From positions 1 through 34,022 of the IMG/VR virus record IMGVR_UViG_3300025168_000312: a DNA stretch of 34,022 nt; one strand, 5' to 3'. Every line of letters starts with the position of its first letter. The first letter of the stretch is position 1. The notes beneath the pieces were generated by a model, which saw only the letters and a list, made by a program, of their open reading frames with translations, had not been told where the DNA came from and did no database searches. Positions 7,142 through 13,439 of this stretch are shown here, piece after piece. The translations under genes were made by a program, and so were the position numbers. The stretch comes from a virus.

Positions 7142-8410
7142 CTATACTATCCAATTCCTATCCTGTTCTAATGGCTTATCCCAACTAGTAGAATATTTAT
7201 TATCTGAAATACCTACAGCTAAGTATCTAAAAGCGTCAGCGCAGTGACTTGACCAATCATGTAATGGTTTATCCATATAAACATTTAACTTATCATTAAA
7301 TTGTCTTCTATAATTTCTTAAGCACTCTAACCCATACTTAGTGCTTTCTTTATTAAACCAACAATTAGGTAGCATCCTTCTAACTTGTTGTATTCCATCT
7401 TCTACAGGTAATTTAGCTGCTACAGTTATATCTAATCCAGATTCTTCTAATACTTCTTTCCTAGATTTTCCTGTTCCAAGCTCTCTAACTACGACATCAT
7501 GTGGAAGTATGTGCTCAAAATTTTTATATCCATTGTCGTTTATCCAACTTACATAATGGTCTAAACCTTGACCATGGTTTTCATAATAATCTATTAGTCT
7601 TATTTCTAAACCATGAAGCTGTGCAACCCATATAGATGTAGAATCTCCAACTCCTAAGTCCCATGAAGTTATACTTCTACAAAGAGAATCTTCATTAATA
7701 TCTACTATTTGGTTTTTAGATGATAATTCATTTATTAATTCTCCATAATAACTACCTACAATAGGTGCATCAAAACTAATTTCAAACTCTTGGTTGTATT
7801 TATTTTCTCCCATAGAGTCTTTCGCGTCAATTAACTCTTTTTCATTTATTATACTTGTGTCACTTGCTTTAAATTCAAGTAAATTCCAACCTTCTCCTTT
7901 ATCCGCTCTATCTCTTAAGTCTTTAAAGTGATTTGCGCCCTTAGGAGTTCCAATGAAAACAGCAAAACCAAGGCGATCAGCCAAAGCGGGTCGAATAACT
8001 TCTGTAAACAAACTAGGAGATACATCCCCAATTTCGTCGATGACAACTCCATCCAAGTATATACCTCGTAGTGTGTCAGGATTGTCAGCACCATAGAGAT
8101 TAATACGCCTACCCATGAAATCCACACGAAGCTCAGAAACACTGGCAACTCCTCCTAAATGTCTGGTATAATCAGTTAAATAGTCCCAAGCTATTCTCTT
8201 TGCTTGGCTATAAGTTGGTGCTACGTATGCAAATCTGGGGTTATCTTTTTCGCATTTTAAAGCGCTATGTATTAATTGATTTATTGCAGCTACTGTTTTA
8301 CCCATGCGCCTATGGCATACAGCAACTGTGAACCTGTTATCCCTTACTGATTTGTGTATTGCTTTTTGAGGTATTCTAGGTATATAACCTGTTTCAACTA
8401 TCTCCGTCAT
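7142..8410 (-). CDS. terL: Terminase large subunit
   Basis: A 422-residue packaging motor. The ATPase domain has Walker A CHRRMGKT at 32-39, Walker B VVIDE at 122-126 and a coupling-type motif F-I-G-T-P-K-G at 152-158. The RNase H-like nuclease has Asp251 (SWDLGVGDS), and Asp392 near the C-terminus (SSHCADAFRY). It pumps DNA through the portal and cuts concatemers. The start overlaps the small subunit gene by 17 bases, the usual terS-terL order. Full length and intact. Confidence 0.95.
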   Translation of the reverse strand: MTEIVETGYIPRIPQKAIHKSVRDNRFTVAVCHRRMGKTVAAINQLIHSALKCEKDNPRFAYVAPTYSQAKRIAWDYLTDYTRHLGGVASVSELRVDFMGRRINLYGADNPDTLRGIYLDGVVIDEIGDVSPSLFTEVIRPALADRLGFAVFIGTPKGANHFKDLRDRADKGEGWNLLEFKASDTSIINEKELIDAKDSMGENKYNQEFEISFDAPIVGSYYGELINELSSKNQIVDINEDSLCRSITSWDLGVGDSTSIWVAQLHGLEIRLIDYYENHGQGLDHYVSWINDNGYKNFEHILPHDVVVRELGTGKSRKEVLEESGLDITVAAKLPVEDGIQQVRRMLPNCWFNKESTKYGLECLRNYRRQFNDKLNVYMDKPLHDWSSHCADAFRYLAVGISDNKYSTSWDKPLEQDRNWIV

Positions 8411-8666
8411 CTATGCCAGTAATAACCTTAACTGTTAAAGGATTATCACCGTCTCCTGTAACCATGTTTTCTTGCATGGATTTACCATCTAATCTATCTC
8501 CTAGCTCTTTAATTGCAGATACATCACCTTCTGCTGCTTTCTCATATAATGCATTAGCAACACGATGTAGTTTAGAATAGTCTTCCTGCACTGCTAATTT
8601 TCTAACAATTTTAGACCATATTCTTTTTTCTACTGTTGAATTCTTATTTCCTTTTGGTGCTGCCAT
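8394..8666 (-). CDS. terS: Terminase small subunit
   Basis: A 90-residue protein that should recognise the packaging site. It begins MAAPKGNKNSTVEKR and has A-L-Y-E-K-A-A-E-G-D-V-S-A-I-K-E-L-G-D-R-L-D-G-K, the signature of a common small TerS family. The acidic C-terminal tail would contact TerL. A TATAAT-like box lies ten bases upstream (8677-8682) and a folded element lies just beyond it (8686-8739). The ribosome binding site is only AGG. Confidence 0.85.
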   Translation of the reverse strand: MAAPKGNKNSTVEKRIWSKIVRKLAVQEDYSKLHRVANALYEKAAEGDVSAIKELGDRLDGKSMQENMVTGDGDNPLTVKVITGIDDGDS

Positions 8667-8685
8667 ATGTTAACCTATTATAATG

Positions 8686-8739
8686 TGGGGAGGATTGATT
8701 TGCACAATCAAACACGCAGGAGAATTACGTGACTCCCCA
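8686..8739 (-). other. Three-arm inverted-repeat structure upstream of terS
   Basis: A seven-pair outer stem (TGGGGAG at 8686-8692 with CTCCCCA at 8733-8739) encloses two hairpins: TTGATT at 8695-8700 with AATCAA at 8706-8711, and CACG at 8713-8716 with CGTG at 8728-8731. Together they form a compact three-way junction of 54 bases with almost no unpaired junction bases. It fills the gap between pqqA and terS. The minus-strand loop of the CACG arm contains UUCUCCU, complementary to a Shine-Dalgarno sequence. Possible roles: packaging site for terminase, structured RNA or translation control. It does not match a tRNA or a self-cleaving ribozyme I know. Confidence 0.6.
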
Positions 8740-8747
8740 GCTATTAA

Positions 8748-8819
8748 TTACTTATTCATCACATACATTGTAACTTCAAAGCCAAATCTCATTTCTGTTG
8801 CAATTGGTTTTGTCCACAT
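8748..8819 (-). CDS. pqqA: PqqA-like PQQ precursor peptide (23 aa)
   Basis: A 23-codon gene preceded by AAGGAAATAAGC and ending in TAA. Its product opens M-W-T-K-P and ends R-F-G-F-E-V-T-M-Y-V-M-N-K. The family signature W-x-K-P ... R-x-G-x-E-V-T-x-Y is complete, at the spacing found in bacterial PqqA peptides (22-29 residues). In known PqqA the Glu and Tyr of E-V-T-x-Y, here Glu15 and Tyr19, are cross-linked by the radical SAM enzyme PqqE with PqqD, and become the cofactor pyrroloquinoline quinone. No pqqB, C, D or E gene is in the window, so a host must supply them. It lies between a DUF3310 gene and terS, in the same direction as neighbours. The identification is strong; the role in infection is inference. 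Confidence 0.88.
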   Translation of the reverse strand: MWTKPIATEMRFGFEVTMYVMNK

Positions 8820-8872
8820 AGCTTATTTCCTTTTTAAATATTAAAAAATACAAATATCATAAGGGAAGTCTC

Positions 8873-9094
8873 CTAAGCCTTACTTGATTGCTCCTCTATC
8901 AACCAATTAAGATAAACTCTTGCTTTGTTATAATCTTCGTCAGCTGAATCTTTATAATTAGCTCTACTCAAATATTTTAATACATTTCCTCTGAGATAGC
9001 CAATGTACTCTTGTTTACTTAATTTAGCCTTAATAAACTCTATAGTTTCTACCGAGCCTATAGTATAATGCTTTACATCTTTTTCTATCTTCAA
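8873..9094 (-). CDS. DUF3310 family protein
   Basis: A 73-residue protein with H-Y-T-I-G near the start, E-Y-I-G-Y-L-R-G-N-V-L-K-Y-L-S-R in the middle and E-D-Y-N-K-A-R-V-Y-L-N-W-L-I-E at the end. This is the pattern of DUF3310, a small phage family often found next to nucleotide metabolism genes; biochemical function is not settled. It sits directly downstream of promoter-like motif copy 2 and just after the ribonucleotide reductase. Confidence 0.85.
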   Translation of the reverse strand: MKIEKDVKHYTIGSVETIEFIKAKLSKQEYIGYLRGNVLKYLSRANYKDSADEDYNKARVYLNWLIEEQSSKA

Positions 9095-9149
9095 AAAATT
9101 CTCCTAAATACTTGTATCAAGTTTTTTTATTTTAACTATCTACATAGTA

Positions 9150-9178
9150 TAATAAAAATATTACGTAAGTTATTGATT
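9150..9178 (-). promoter_or_regulatory. Promoter-like motif, copy 2
   Basis: Minus strand: AATCAATAACTTA, four bases (CGTA), ATATTTTTATTA, a full match to the repeated element. It lies seven bases after the ribonucleotide reductase stop codon and about 55 bases before the DUF3310 start, so it would drive DUF3310, pqqA, terS and terL. Confidence 0.7.
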
Positions 9179-9184
9179 AATAAG

Positions 9185-11047
9185 TTAAATTTCACACGAG
9201 CCTCCTGAGCAAGCTAACGTTTGAGCGCTTATTGTGTTATCATCTTCCTCTATAAAATTAGTAAAATCTATATTAGCAGGAGTTACCTTTTTTAAATCAT
9301 CATAGGTTGCTTTGTCACAATCTTCATATGGTGCCTGCACATAAGAGTGGTCAGAATGAGGTAAGAAACTAATGCCACTAATCTCATCAAAGTATTTCCA
9401 AACCCATGCTCCGACCTCTACCCATTCTTCGTCTCTTACAGATATAGTTACGGATGGCTTATGCTCACACCAATGACGCTGATATATTAGCCAATGTTCT
9501 AGCTGCTCGATAGCTGTCATATCATGTCTTGTTACCGCATCTTTAGGTGCCTTCATTGGAAAACTAAATACAGCAGTGCTATCTGGTCTGAACTGCTCGT
9601 CTTCTACTTGAACACCATTAGTCTTTAAGAAATCATATATAGGGTCTTTCTTATCCATACGGATTCTTCTAATGTAATGGTAAGAATGTCTAGCATGTAT
9701 TCCAGATGCTGAGTCTACTAATTGACTTACTGTACCACTTGGTTTTACACATGTAATACTTACTGACTCTGGTATATTAAATATCTTTGCATACTTCTCG
9801 TTACACTTACGACTTGCATCTCTTAATCTTTCTAACATTTTAGGGTCAGGATTACTTGTAATTTTAGCGTCCATAATTCCTGTTAATGAAACACCAAGCA
9901 GTCTTTCCTCTTCTGTATTATGTTTCCACTCTGCTGATATAAATTTAAAGTCAGTTAAAGTAGACTGGAACGTTCCTAATATCGTAGCTAACTCTACTTT
10001 CTCTTTTAATGTTTTTTCTGTATCACCTGCTCTTACAACTACCTCTGTTAAATTACAAAATTGTTTATCACGTAAAATTATTTCTGAGCAAGGGTTCGTC
10101 CCGTAGTTTAAATCCTTTGGTCTACGTTTCCATTTAGCTGCTTGTACTTGTGCTGCAGTTCTATTAAAAATACCACGCTCACCTGATTTAGATTTTATTA
10201 ATGCTAACCACTCTTCCATGAAAGTTTCTACATCTGGTTTTTCTGTATAAGCAACTGAGTTATTAGCTAGGCCTCTCCAGGAGAAATCGTTATACCAGGC
10301 ACCCATCTTAGCCTCTCTCATTCTTTTGTCAGTTAAGTTTGATAGTGATATAAGAGCAGAGCGCCTAACTCCTCCTACAACAACTATTTCACCAATCATG
10401 CACATAATATCATGCACTTCTAATGAATTAAGTTTTCTACCTCTCGCGCCAATAAATGTTTCTACAGTAAAATCAAATAATCTTTTTAATGGCTCTGGAC
10501 CAGACGCTCTTCCACCAAATGTTTTAAGCCTTGCGCCTGCAGGCCTAACTTGAGAATAATCGATGTTTGGTACATCTCCTTCCCACAAACTAGATAACAA
10601 CTTTTTAAACGCTTTCGCCCAACCAAGCTTGCTGTCACCAACAACAATAACATCGCCGCTATCAATAATTTCTTTAGATATTTCTGGTAATTTATTAATC
10701 TCTTGTCTTTCACAACTAAATCCTACTCCAGTACCATTCATTAGTATATACAAACATTCTGAAAAAGCTCTTTTATTGTTAACAGCTAAATAACTGCAGT
10801 TGTAAGCCGCTATATTATCTCTAGCGCAAGCCTCTCCAGCAGACATCATAAGTCTCATTGAAGGCATGACATCTAAGTTTTTTATAGATTTGCTTAATTT
10901 TGGAGCCACGCCGTGTAGCTCTGGTGCACGTTCTTTGATGTAGTCAATTAGTCTATCAACAGTTTCATCCCACGTTTCTCTTCTTTTTAGTTTAGGTATG
11001 TACCTAGCATACCTACTATTTGCTATGATATTTTGATATAAATCCAT
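9185..11047 (-). CDS. nrdJ: Ribonucleotide reductase, class II (B12-dependent)
   Basis: A 620-residue adenosylcobalamin-dependent ribonucleoside-triphosphate reductase that makes dNTPs. Key residues: Cys84 (N-C-S-Y) and Cys331 (F-C-N-L-T-E) as the active-site redox pair, the thiyl-radical Cys320 with Asn318 and Glu322 (N-P-C-S-E), and a C-terminal Cys613/Cys618 pair (ACSGGSCEI) that passes electrons in. The 11-residue gap between Cys320 and Cys331 and the C-x4-C tail agree with the Lactobacillus leichmannii enzyme. It is shorter than that enzyme (739 residues). The phage needs host B12 but no oxygen or second subunit. GGAG precedes the start. Confidence 0.93.
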   Translation of the reverse strand: MDLYQNIIANSRYARYIPKLKRRETWDETVDRLIDYIKERAPELHGVAPKLSKSIKNLDVMPSMRLMMSAGEACARDNIAAYNCSYLAVNNKRAFSECLYILMNGTGVGFSCERQEINKLPEISKEIIDSGDVIVVGDSKLGWAKAFKKLLSSLWEGDVPNIDYSQVRPAGARLKTFGGRASGPEPLKRLFDFTVETFIGARGRKLNSLEVHDIMCMIGEIVVVGGVRRSALISLSNLTDKRMREAKMGAWYNDFSWRGLANNSVAYTEKPDVETFMEEWLALIKSKSGERGIFNRTAAQVQAAKWKRRPKDLNYGTNPCSEIILRDKQFCNLTEVVVRAGDTEKTLKEKVELATILGTFQSTLTDFKFISAEWKHNTEEERLLGVSLTGIMDAKITSNPDPKMLERLRDASRKCNEKYAKIFNIPESVSITCVKPSGTVSQLVDSASGIHARHSYHYIRRIRMDKKDPIYDFLKTNGVQVEDEQFRPDSTAVFSFPMKAPKDAVTRHDMTAIEQLEHWLIYQRHWCEHKPSVTISVRDEEWVEVGAWVWKYFDEISGISFLPHSDHSYVQAPYEDCDKATYDDLKKVTPANIDFTNFIEEDDNTISAQTLACSGGSCEI

Positions 11048-11058
11048 TTAATCTCCAT

Positions 11059-11382
11059 TTAAGATACGTCTGTAATAACAGACTCCCATCTATTTTTTTT
11101 CTTATGCCATCCTTCAACCAATATAGTCCAGTTAGCTTCTCTCAAGTGTGGTATAGCTTTACTGTCTTCTATTTTTTTTATTCTGGCTCCTGTGTTTGCT
11201 TTAGTTGTAACTTGTATACCTACTGTGTTTCCTTTAATATCTATAGCTAATACATCTATTATACCAAATAAGTCTTGCCTTACCCTAGCAAAAGAGTTCC
11301 ATCTCTCTACTATTTGTATTAAAGGATAATCACCACTATCTCTTAACCTTTTTAATGTTCTTTGAGTTGGGCTTATTGCCAT
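11059..11382 (-). CDS. PD-(D/E)XK-like nuclease
   Basis: A 107-residue protein: MAISPTQRTLKRLRDSGDYP, then D-L-F-G-I-I-D-V-L-A-I-D, then G-I-Q-V-T-T-K-A-N-T-G-A-R-I-K-K-I. The D-V-L-A-I-D ... G-I-Q-V-T pattern is a nuclease fold core of the VRR-NUC/restriction-like type in which Q replaces the usual E of E-x-K. Comparable small proteins occur in many phages near recombination genes. A resolvase or repair role is likely but not proved. GGAG lies ten bases before the ATG. Confidence 0.65.
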   Translation of the reverse strand: MAISPTQRTLKRLRDSGDYPLIQIVERWNSFARVRQDLFGIIDVLAIDIKGNTVGIQVTTKANTGARIKKIEDSKAIPHLREANWTILVEGWHKKKNRWESVITDVS

Positions 11383-11494
11383 TTAATTCTCCAAATTGTT
11401 TATCATTAGGCTTTGAGTTAAATATCCTATTCCACGCTTCCTCTAAATCTTCGTCAGTTATTCCCCTTGGCCTTCTTCCGCTACCTTTACCCAT
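11336..11494 (-). CDS. Small basic phage protein (MGKGSGRRP family)
   Basis: A 52-residue protein beginning MGKGSGRRPRGITDEDLEEA and continuing W-N-R-I-F-N. The G-K-G-S-G-R-R-P start and W-x-R-I-F motif are typical of a small phage family of unknown function. Its end overlaps the following nuclease gene by 47 bases in another frame. The start follows the TAA of the upstream gene directly, with AAGGAAAA before it. Confidence 0.75.
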   Translation of the reverse strand: MGKGSGRRPRGITDEDLEEAWNRIFNSKPNDKQFGELNGNKPNSKNIKKVKR

Positions 11495-11773
11495 TTATTT
11501 TTTTTCCTTTAAAAAATTAAAATCTACTCCAACAAAACCACAAGAATGCTGTTCACTAATAGTATCAAAATCAAATGGACTAGCGTCAACGTGGTCTTTT
11601 GGCAACAATGTATTTTCCTTTAAAGTGCAACTTGCTGCTTTATGATTTGAGCAGTTTTTCTTGAAGTAACTCATGGCAATTTCACAATTATCAAAAGTAC
11701 CTACATACTCTAGGTCTTTATAGTTACCACTTAAGCTAACTGTTAAAATAAATAAACCTTCGCCAACGCCCAT
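11495..11773 (-). CDS. Unknown small protein with several cysteines
   Basis: A 92-residue protein with an excellent ribosome binding site (AGGAGG). N-terminal G-L-F-I-L-T-V-S-L-S-G looks like a beta strand or weak hydrophobic segment. Four cysteines (C-E-I-A, N-C-S-N, S-C-T-L, S-C-G-F) are spread through the chain and could bind metal or stay reduced. No family recognised. Confidence 0.7.
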   Translation of the reverse strand: MGVGEGLFILTVSLSGNYKDLEYVGTFDNCEIAMSYFKKNCSNHKAASCTLKENTLLPKDHVDASPFDFDTISEQHSCGFVGVDFNFLKEKK

Positions 11774-11781
11774 AAAACCTC

Positions 11782-11937
11782 CTATAATTTAGGAATTTCG
11801 TTTATCCTTTTTTTCTTTTTACAAGCACCATGAGATGTTTCGAAATCTACACCACAATACCAGCGCCTATCAAATACCATTCCTTTGTTTCCACATCCTA
11901 CACAAATTCTTTTTTCACTATTTAAGTTAGCAATCAT
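11782..11937 (-). CDS. Small zinc-finger-like protein
   Basis: A 51-residue protein. I chose the start MIANLNSEKR at 11937, preceded by AAGGAATGTC; a start at 11973 would lie within the upstream gene with no ribosome binding site. Cys12-x2-Cys15, Cys28 and Cys39 make a plausible four-cysteine zinc site. The tail is Lys-rich (CKKKKRINEIPKL). It overlaps the upstream gene by 11 bases. Function unknown. Confidence 0.65.
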   Translation of the reverse strand: MIANLNSEKRICVGCGNKGMVFDRRWYCGVDFETSHGACKKKKRINEIPKL

Positions 11938-12073
11938 GACATTCCTTTTTATGAAGTTCATATTCACTTTCACTTAAATTATAAACTTTCATTGACTGCT
12001 CCTTTGAATACACGAATCTTCCACACGATGAAAGATTTGGGTTAATTATTTCAATACCTTTATATATAAACAT
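11927..12073 (-). CDS. Short unknown protein
   Basis: A 48-residue protein found by translation: MFIYKGIEIINPNLSSCGRF, later E-S-E-Y-E-L-H-K-K-E-C-H-D-C. AAGGAG lies eight bases before this ATG; an ATG seven bases earlier is too close to it. The C-terminal C-H-D-C could be metal binding. No known family. Confidence 0.6.
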   Translation of the reverse strand: MFIYKGIEIINPNLSSCGRFVYSKEQSMKVYNLSESEYELHKKECHDC

Positions 12074-12117
12074 AATTCATTCTCCTTTAGTCTCGTCAGT
12101 AACATAATAAATGTTAG

Positions 12118-12133
12118 ACGCTCTCACGAGCGT
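12118..12133 (-). promoter_or_regulatory. GNRA tetraloop hairpin after the 138-residue gene
   Basis: Minus-strand RNA: ACGCUC-GUGA-GAGCGU, a perfect six-pair stem with a GUGA loop (GNRA class). It lies 11 bases after the stop of the 138-residue gene. No U-run follows, so it probably protects or processes the transcript instead of ending it. It resembles the UUCG hairpin after the capsid gene in size and position. Confidence 0.5.
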
Positions 12134-12144
12134 TTCGACTTTTA

Positions 12145-12561
12145 CTATTTTATCCAATAGCCATAAACACATCTACCACCATCTCTTGAGCAATCATAAG
12201 TATCATTAATTACTCCATCAATAACAGCAACATAGTGCTTAGAAACTCTTGCGATAACATTTCCTTTAGGTAGTTCATTTGCATTTAAATGTACCTTACA
12301 TCCGCTTCCAATAGACATAGTAGGAATCCATTTAAAACCTATAGAAACCATGTAGTCTTTAAACCATTTCTTTTTGGTAAAGATACCGTTTCTTGCAGAC
12401 TTAATACCGCAGTCTTTTTGATTACCTAGTGCTAATCTATCATACACAGTTTTATAAGGAAGTTGTGCTGCTATCGCGATAGACCTTGTAACGCAGTCTC
12501 CTGCAACGCCTTGATAGCCAGCGGCACTTCTACCTCCATCATTAAGTATATAATGACTCAT
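12145..12561 (-). CDS. Papain-like cysteine peptidase-like protein
   Basis: A 138-residue protein with G-D-C-V-T-R-S-I-A-I-A at 21-31 and K-H-Y-V-A-V-I-D-G-V-I-N-D at 108-120. A Cys near the N-terminus (Cys23) at the head of a helix, then a His in a strand (His109), followed by Asp/Asn, is the arrangement of papain-fold peptidases and C39-like domains. Related proteins occur in phages without a known target. It has its own sigma70-type promoter just upstream, unlike most genes here, so early expression and action on a host protein is possible. That role is inference. Confidence 0.6.
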   Translation of the reverse strand: MSHYILNDGGRSAAGYQGVAGDCVTRSIAIAAQLPYKTVYDRLALGNQKDCGIKSARNGIFTKKKWFKDYMVSIGFKWIPTMSIGSGCKVHLNANELPKGNVIARVSKHYVAVIDGVINDTYDCSRDGGRCVYGYWIK

Positions 12562-12613
12562 TGTGTTTCTCCTATGATGTTAATGAACAATCAACTTTGC
12601 AGCTGATAATATC

Positions 12614-12643
12614 ATTATACACTATTTTTTAGAAATAATACAA
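12614..12643 (-). promoter_or_regulatory. Sigma70-type promoter
   Basis: Minus strand: TTGTAT at 12643-12638, an 18-base spacer, TATAAT at 12619-12614. It lies 53 bases upstream of the 138-residue gene, in an 87-base gap. A near-consensus -10 with a decent -35 in a gap between genes supports a real host-type promoter. Confidence 0.65.
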
Positions 12644-12648
12644 TTAAA

Positions 12649-12942
12649 TTAAATTTTTTTTAATAAATATTCTAGTAATTCATGCTCTGTACCATACTTT
12701 TTTTGCCAAGTTTTTGGCGCGCTATGAAAACCATCTTGACCTTGATGGTGCTCCCAACACAATGGAAGAACCATATCGTGGCTATTTTTTTGACCCATTC
12801 CCATACCACTTCTTATGTGGTGACAGCTTGCAGGCAAAGGGTCTTCGACATCATAAAACTTTTTGCATATTATACAGCCAAAATTACTTACTTTATTTAA
12901 CCAATCTTTTTCAGATTTTGTTTTTCCTTTTTTCTTAGGCAT
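12649..12942 (-). CDS. Ref-like HNH nuclease
   Basis: A 97-residue protein with Cys23-x2-Cys26, S-C-H-H-I-R-S-G-M-G-M-G at 39-50, P-L-C-W-E-H-H at 60-66 and His73. This matches the HNH-related family of the P1 Ref RecA-dependent nuclease and of DUF968-type phage nucleases, with a zinc site and a His metal-binding catalytic core. The gene overlaps ninB by eight bases, as expected for a recombination cluster. Confidence 0.8.
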   Translation of the reverse strand: MPKKKGKTKSEKDWLNKVSNFGCIICKKFYDVEDPLPASCHHIRSGMGMGQKNSHDMVLPLCWEHHQGQDGFHSAPKTWQKKYGTEHELLEYLLKKI

Positions 12943-13333
12943 CTTGAAAATTTTGAAAAGTACCGCTATGAGTGTTGGTATTATTTTTAAAACCTAACTC
13001 AGAAGCAAACGACTTTACTTGCGATATATAATTAGAAAATTCTTTTACGTTTAATTTTGTTGTAGAAGGTATTACAGTTATTTCCTTATCCATAACATTA
13101 CTTTTATAAGATAAATACTTATAAGCCATTAACGAATGCATTTCTTCTGAACTATACCCAAGATACTTTCCTATTTCAGTTAACAAATCCCAATACATTT
13201 TATTTTGACTAATAGTTCTACTACAACTCCACTCTTCAATGGTAATTTTCCAATCCTTAGACGTATCTAATTTACCAAGAGCAGATATTGTTTGAGCGTT
13301 TTTTCCTTTCGTTATCCGTAGTATTTCTTTCAT
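12935..13333 (-). CDS. ninB: NinB/Orf-like recombination protein
   Basis: A 132-residue protein. W-K-I-T-I-E-E-W-S-C-S-R-T-I-S-Q-N-K-M-Y-W-D-L-L-T-E-I and the later H-S-L-M-A-Y-K-Y-L match the NinB family, whose lambda member (Orf) binds single-stranded DNA and aids recombinase loading. Length is near the family's usual 140. GAGGG lies before the start, inside an overlapping short gene. It sits with helicase, annealing protein and nucleases. Confidence 0.85.
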   Translation of the reverse strand: MKEILRITKGKNAQTISALGKLDTSKDWKITIEEWSCSRTISQNKMYWDLLTEIGKYLGYSSEEMHSLMAYKYLSYKSNVMDKEITVIPSTTKLNVKEFSNYISQVKSFASELGFKNNTNTHSGTFQNFQDA

Positions 13334-13439
13334 CGTAACCCTCTGTTTTATATACTACACCTTTATTGGATGTAGCCTTAAATTGTATGTCACCTCCAAA
13401 TATATCTTTTATTTCTTTTACAAAATCATTTATTGTCAT
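13272..13439 (-). CDS. Short protein overlapping ninB
   Basis: A 55-residue reading frame starting in the helicase stop (ATGA overlap): MTINDFVKEIKDIFGGDIQF, then K-A-T-S-N-K-G-V-V-Y-K-T-E-G-Y. The first 35 residues look like an ordinary small folded domain (helix, then strands). Its last 62 bases overlap the start of ninB in another frame and encode a basic tail. The unusually long overlap lowers confidence. Confidence 0.5.
   Translation of the reverse strand: MTINDFVKEIKDIFGGDIQFKATSNKGVVYKTEGYDERNTTDNERKKRSNNICSW

Noticed and set aside
8686-8739. tRNA or hammerhead ribozyme reading of the three-arm structure
   Set aside because: No anticodon arm, T-loop sequence or CCA-type end, and no hammerhead core (CUGAUGA, GAAA).
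8827-8860. Eight-codon frame after the DUF3310 gene (MIFVFFNI)
   Set aside because: Too short and AT-driven; GGAG exists upstream but the frame probably arises by chance.
9110-9122. ACTTG-TAT-CAAGT followed by T-run on the plus strand
   Set aside because: The stem is only five AT-rich pairs; no plus-strand transcript is expected there except from unknown sources. Not a convincing terminator.
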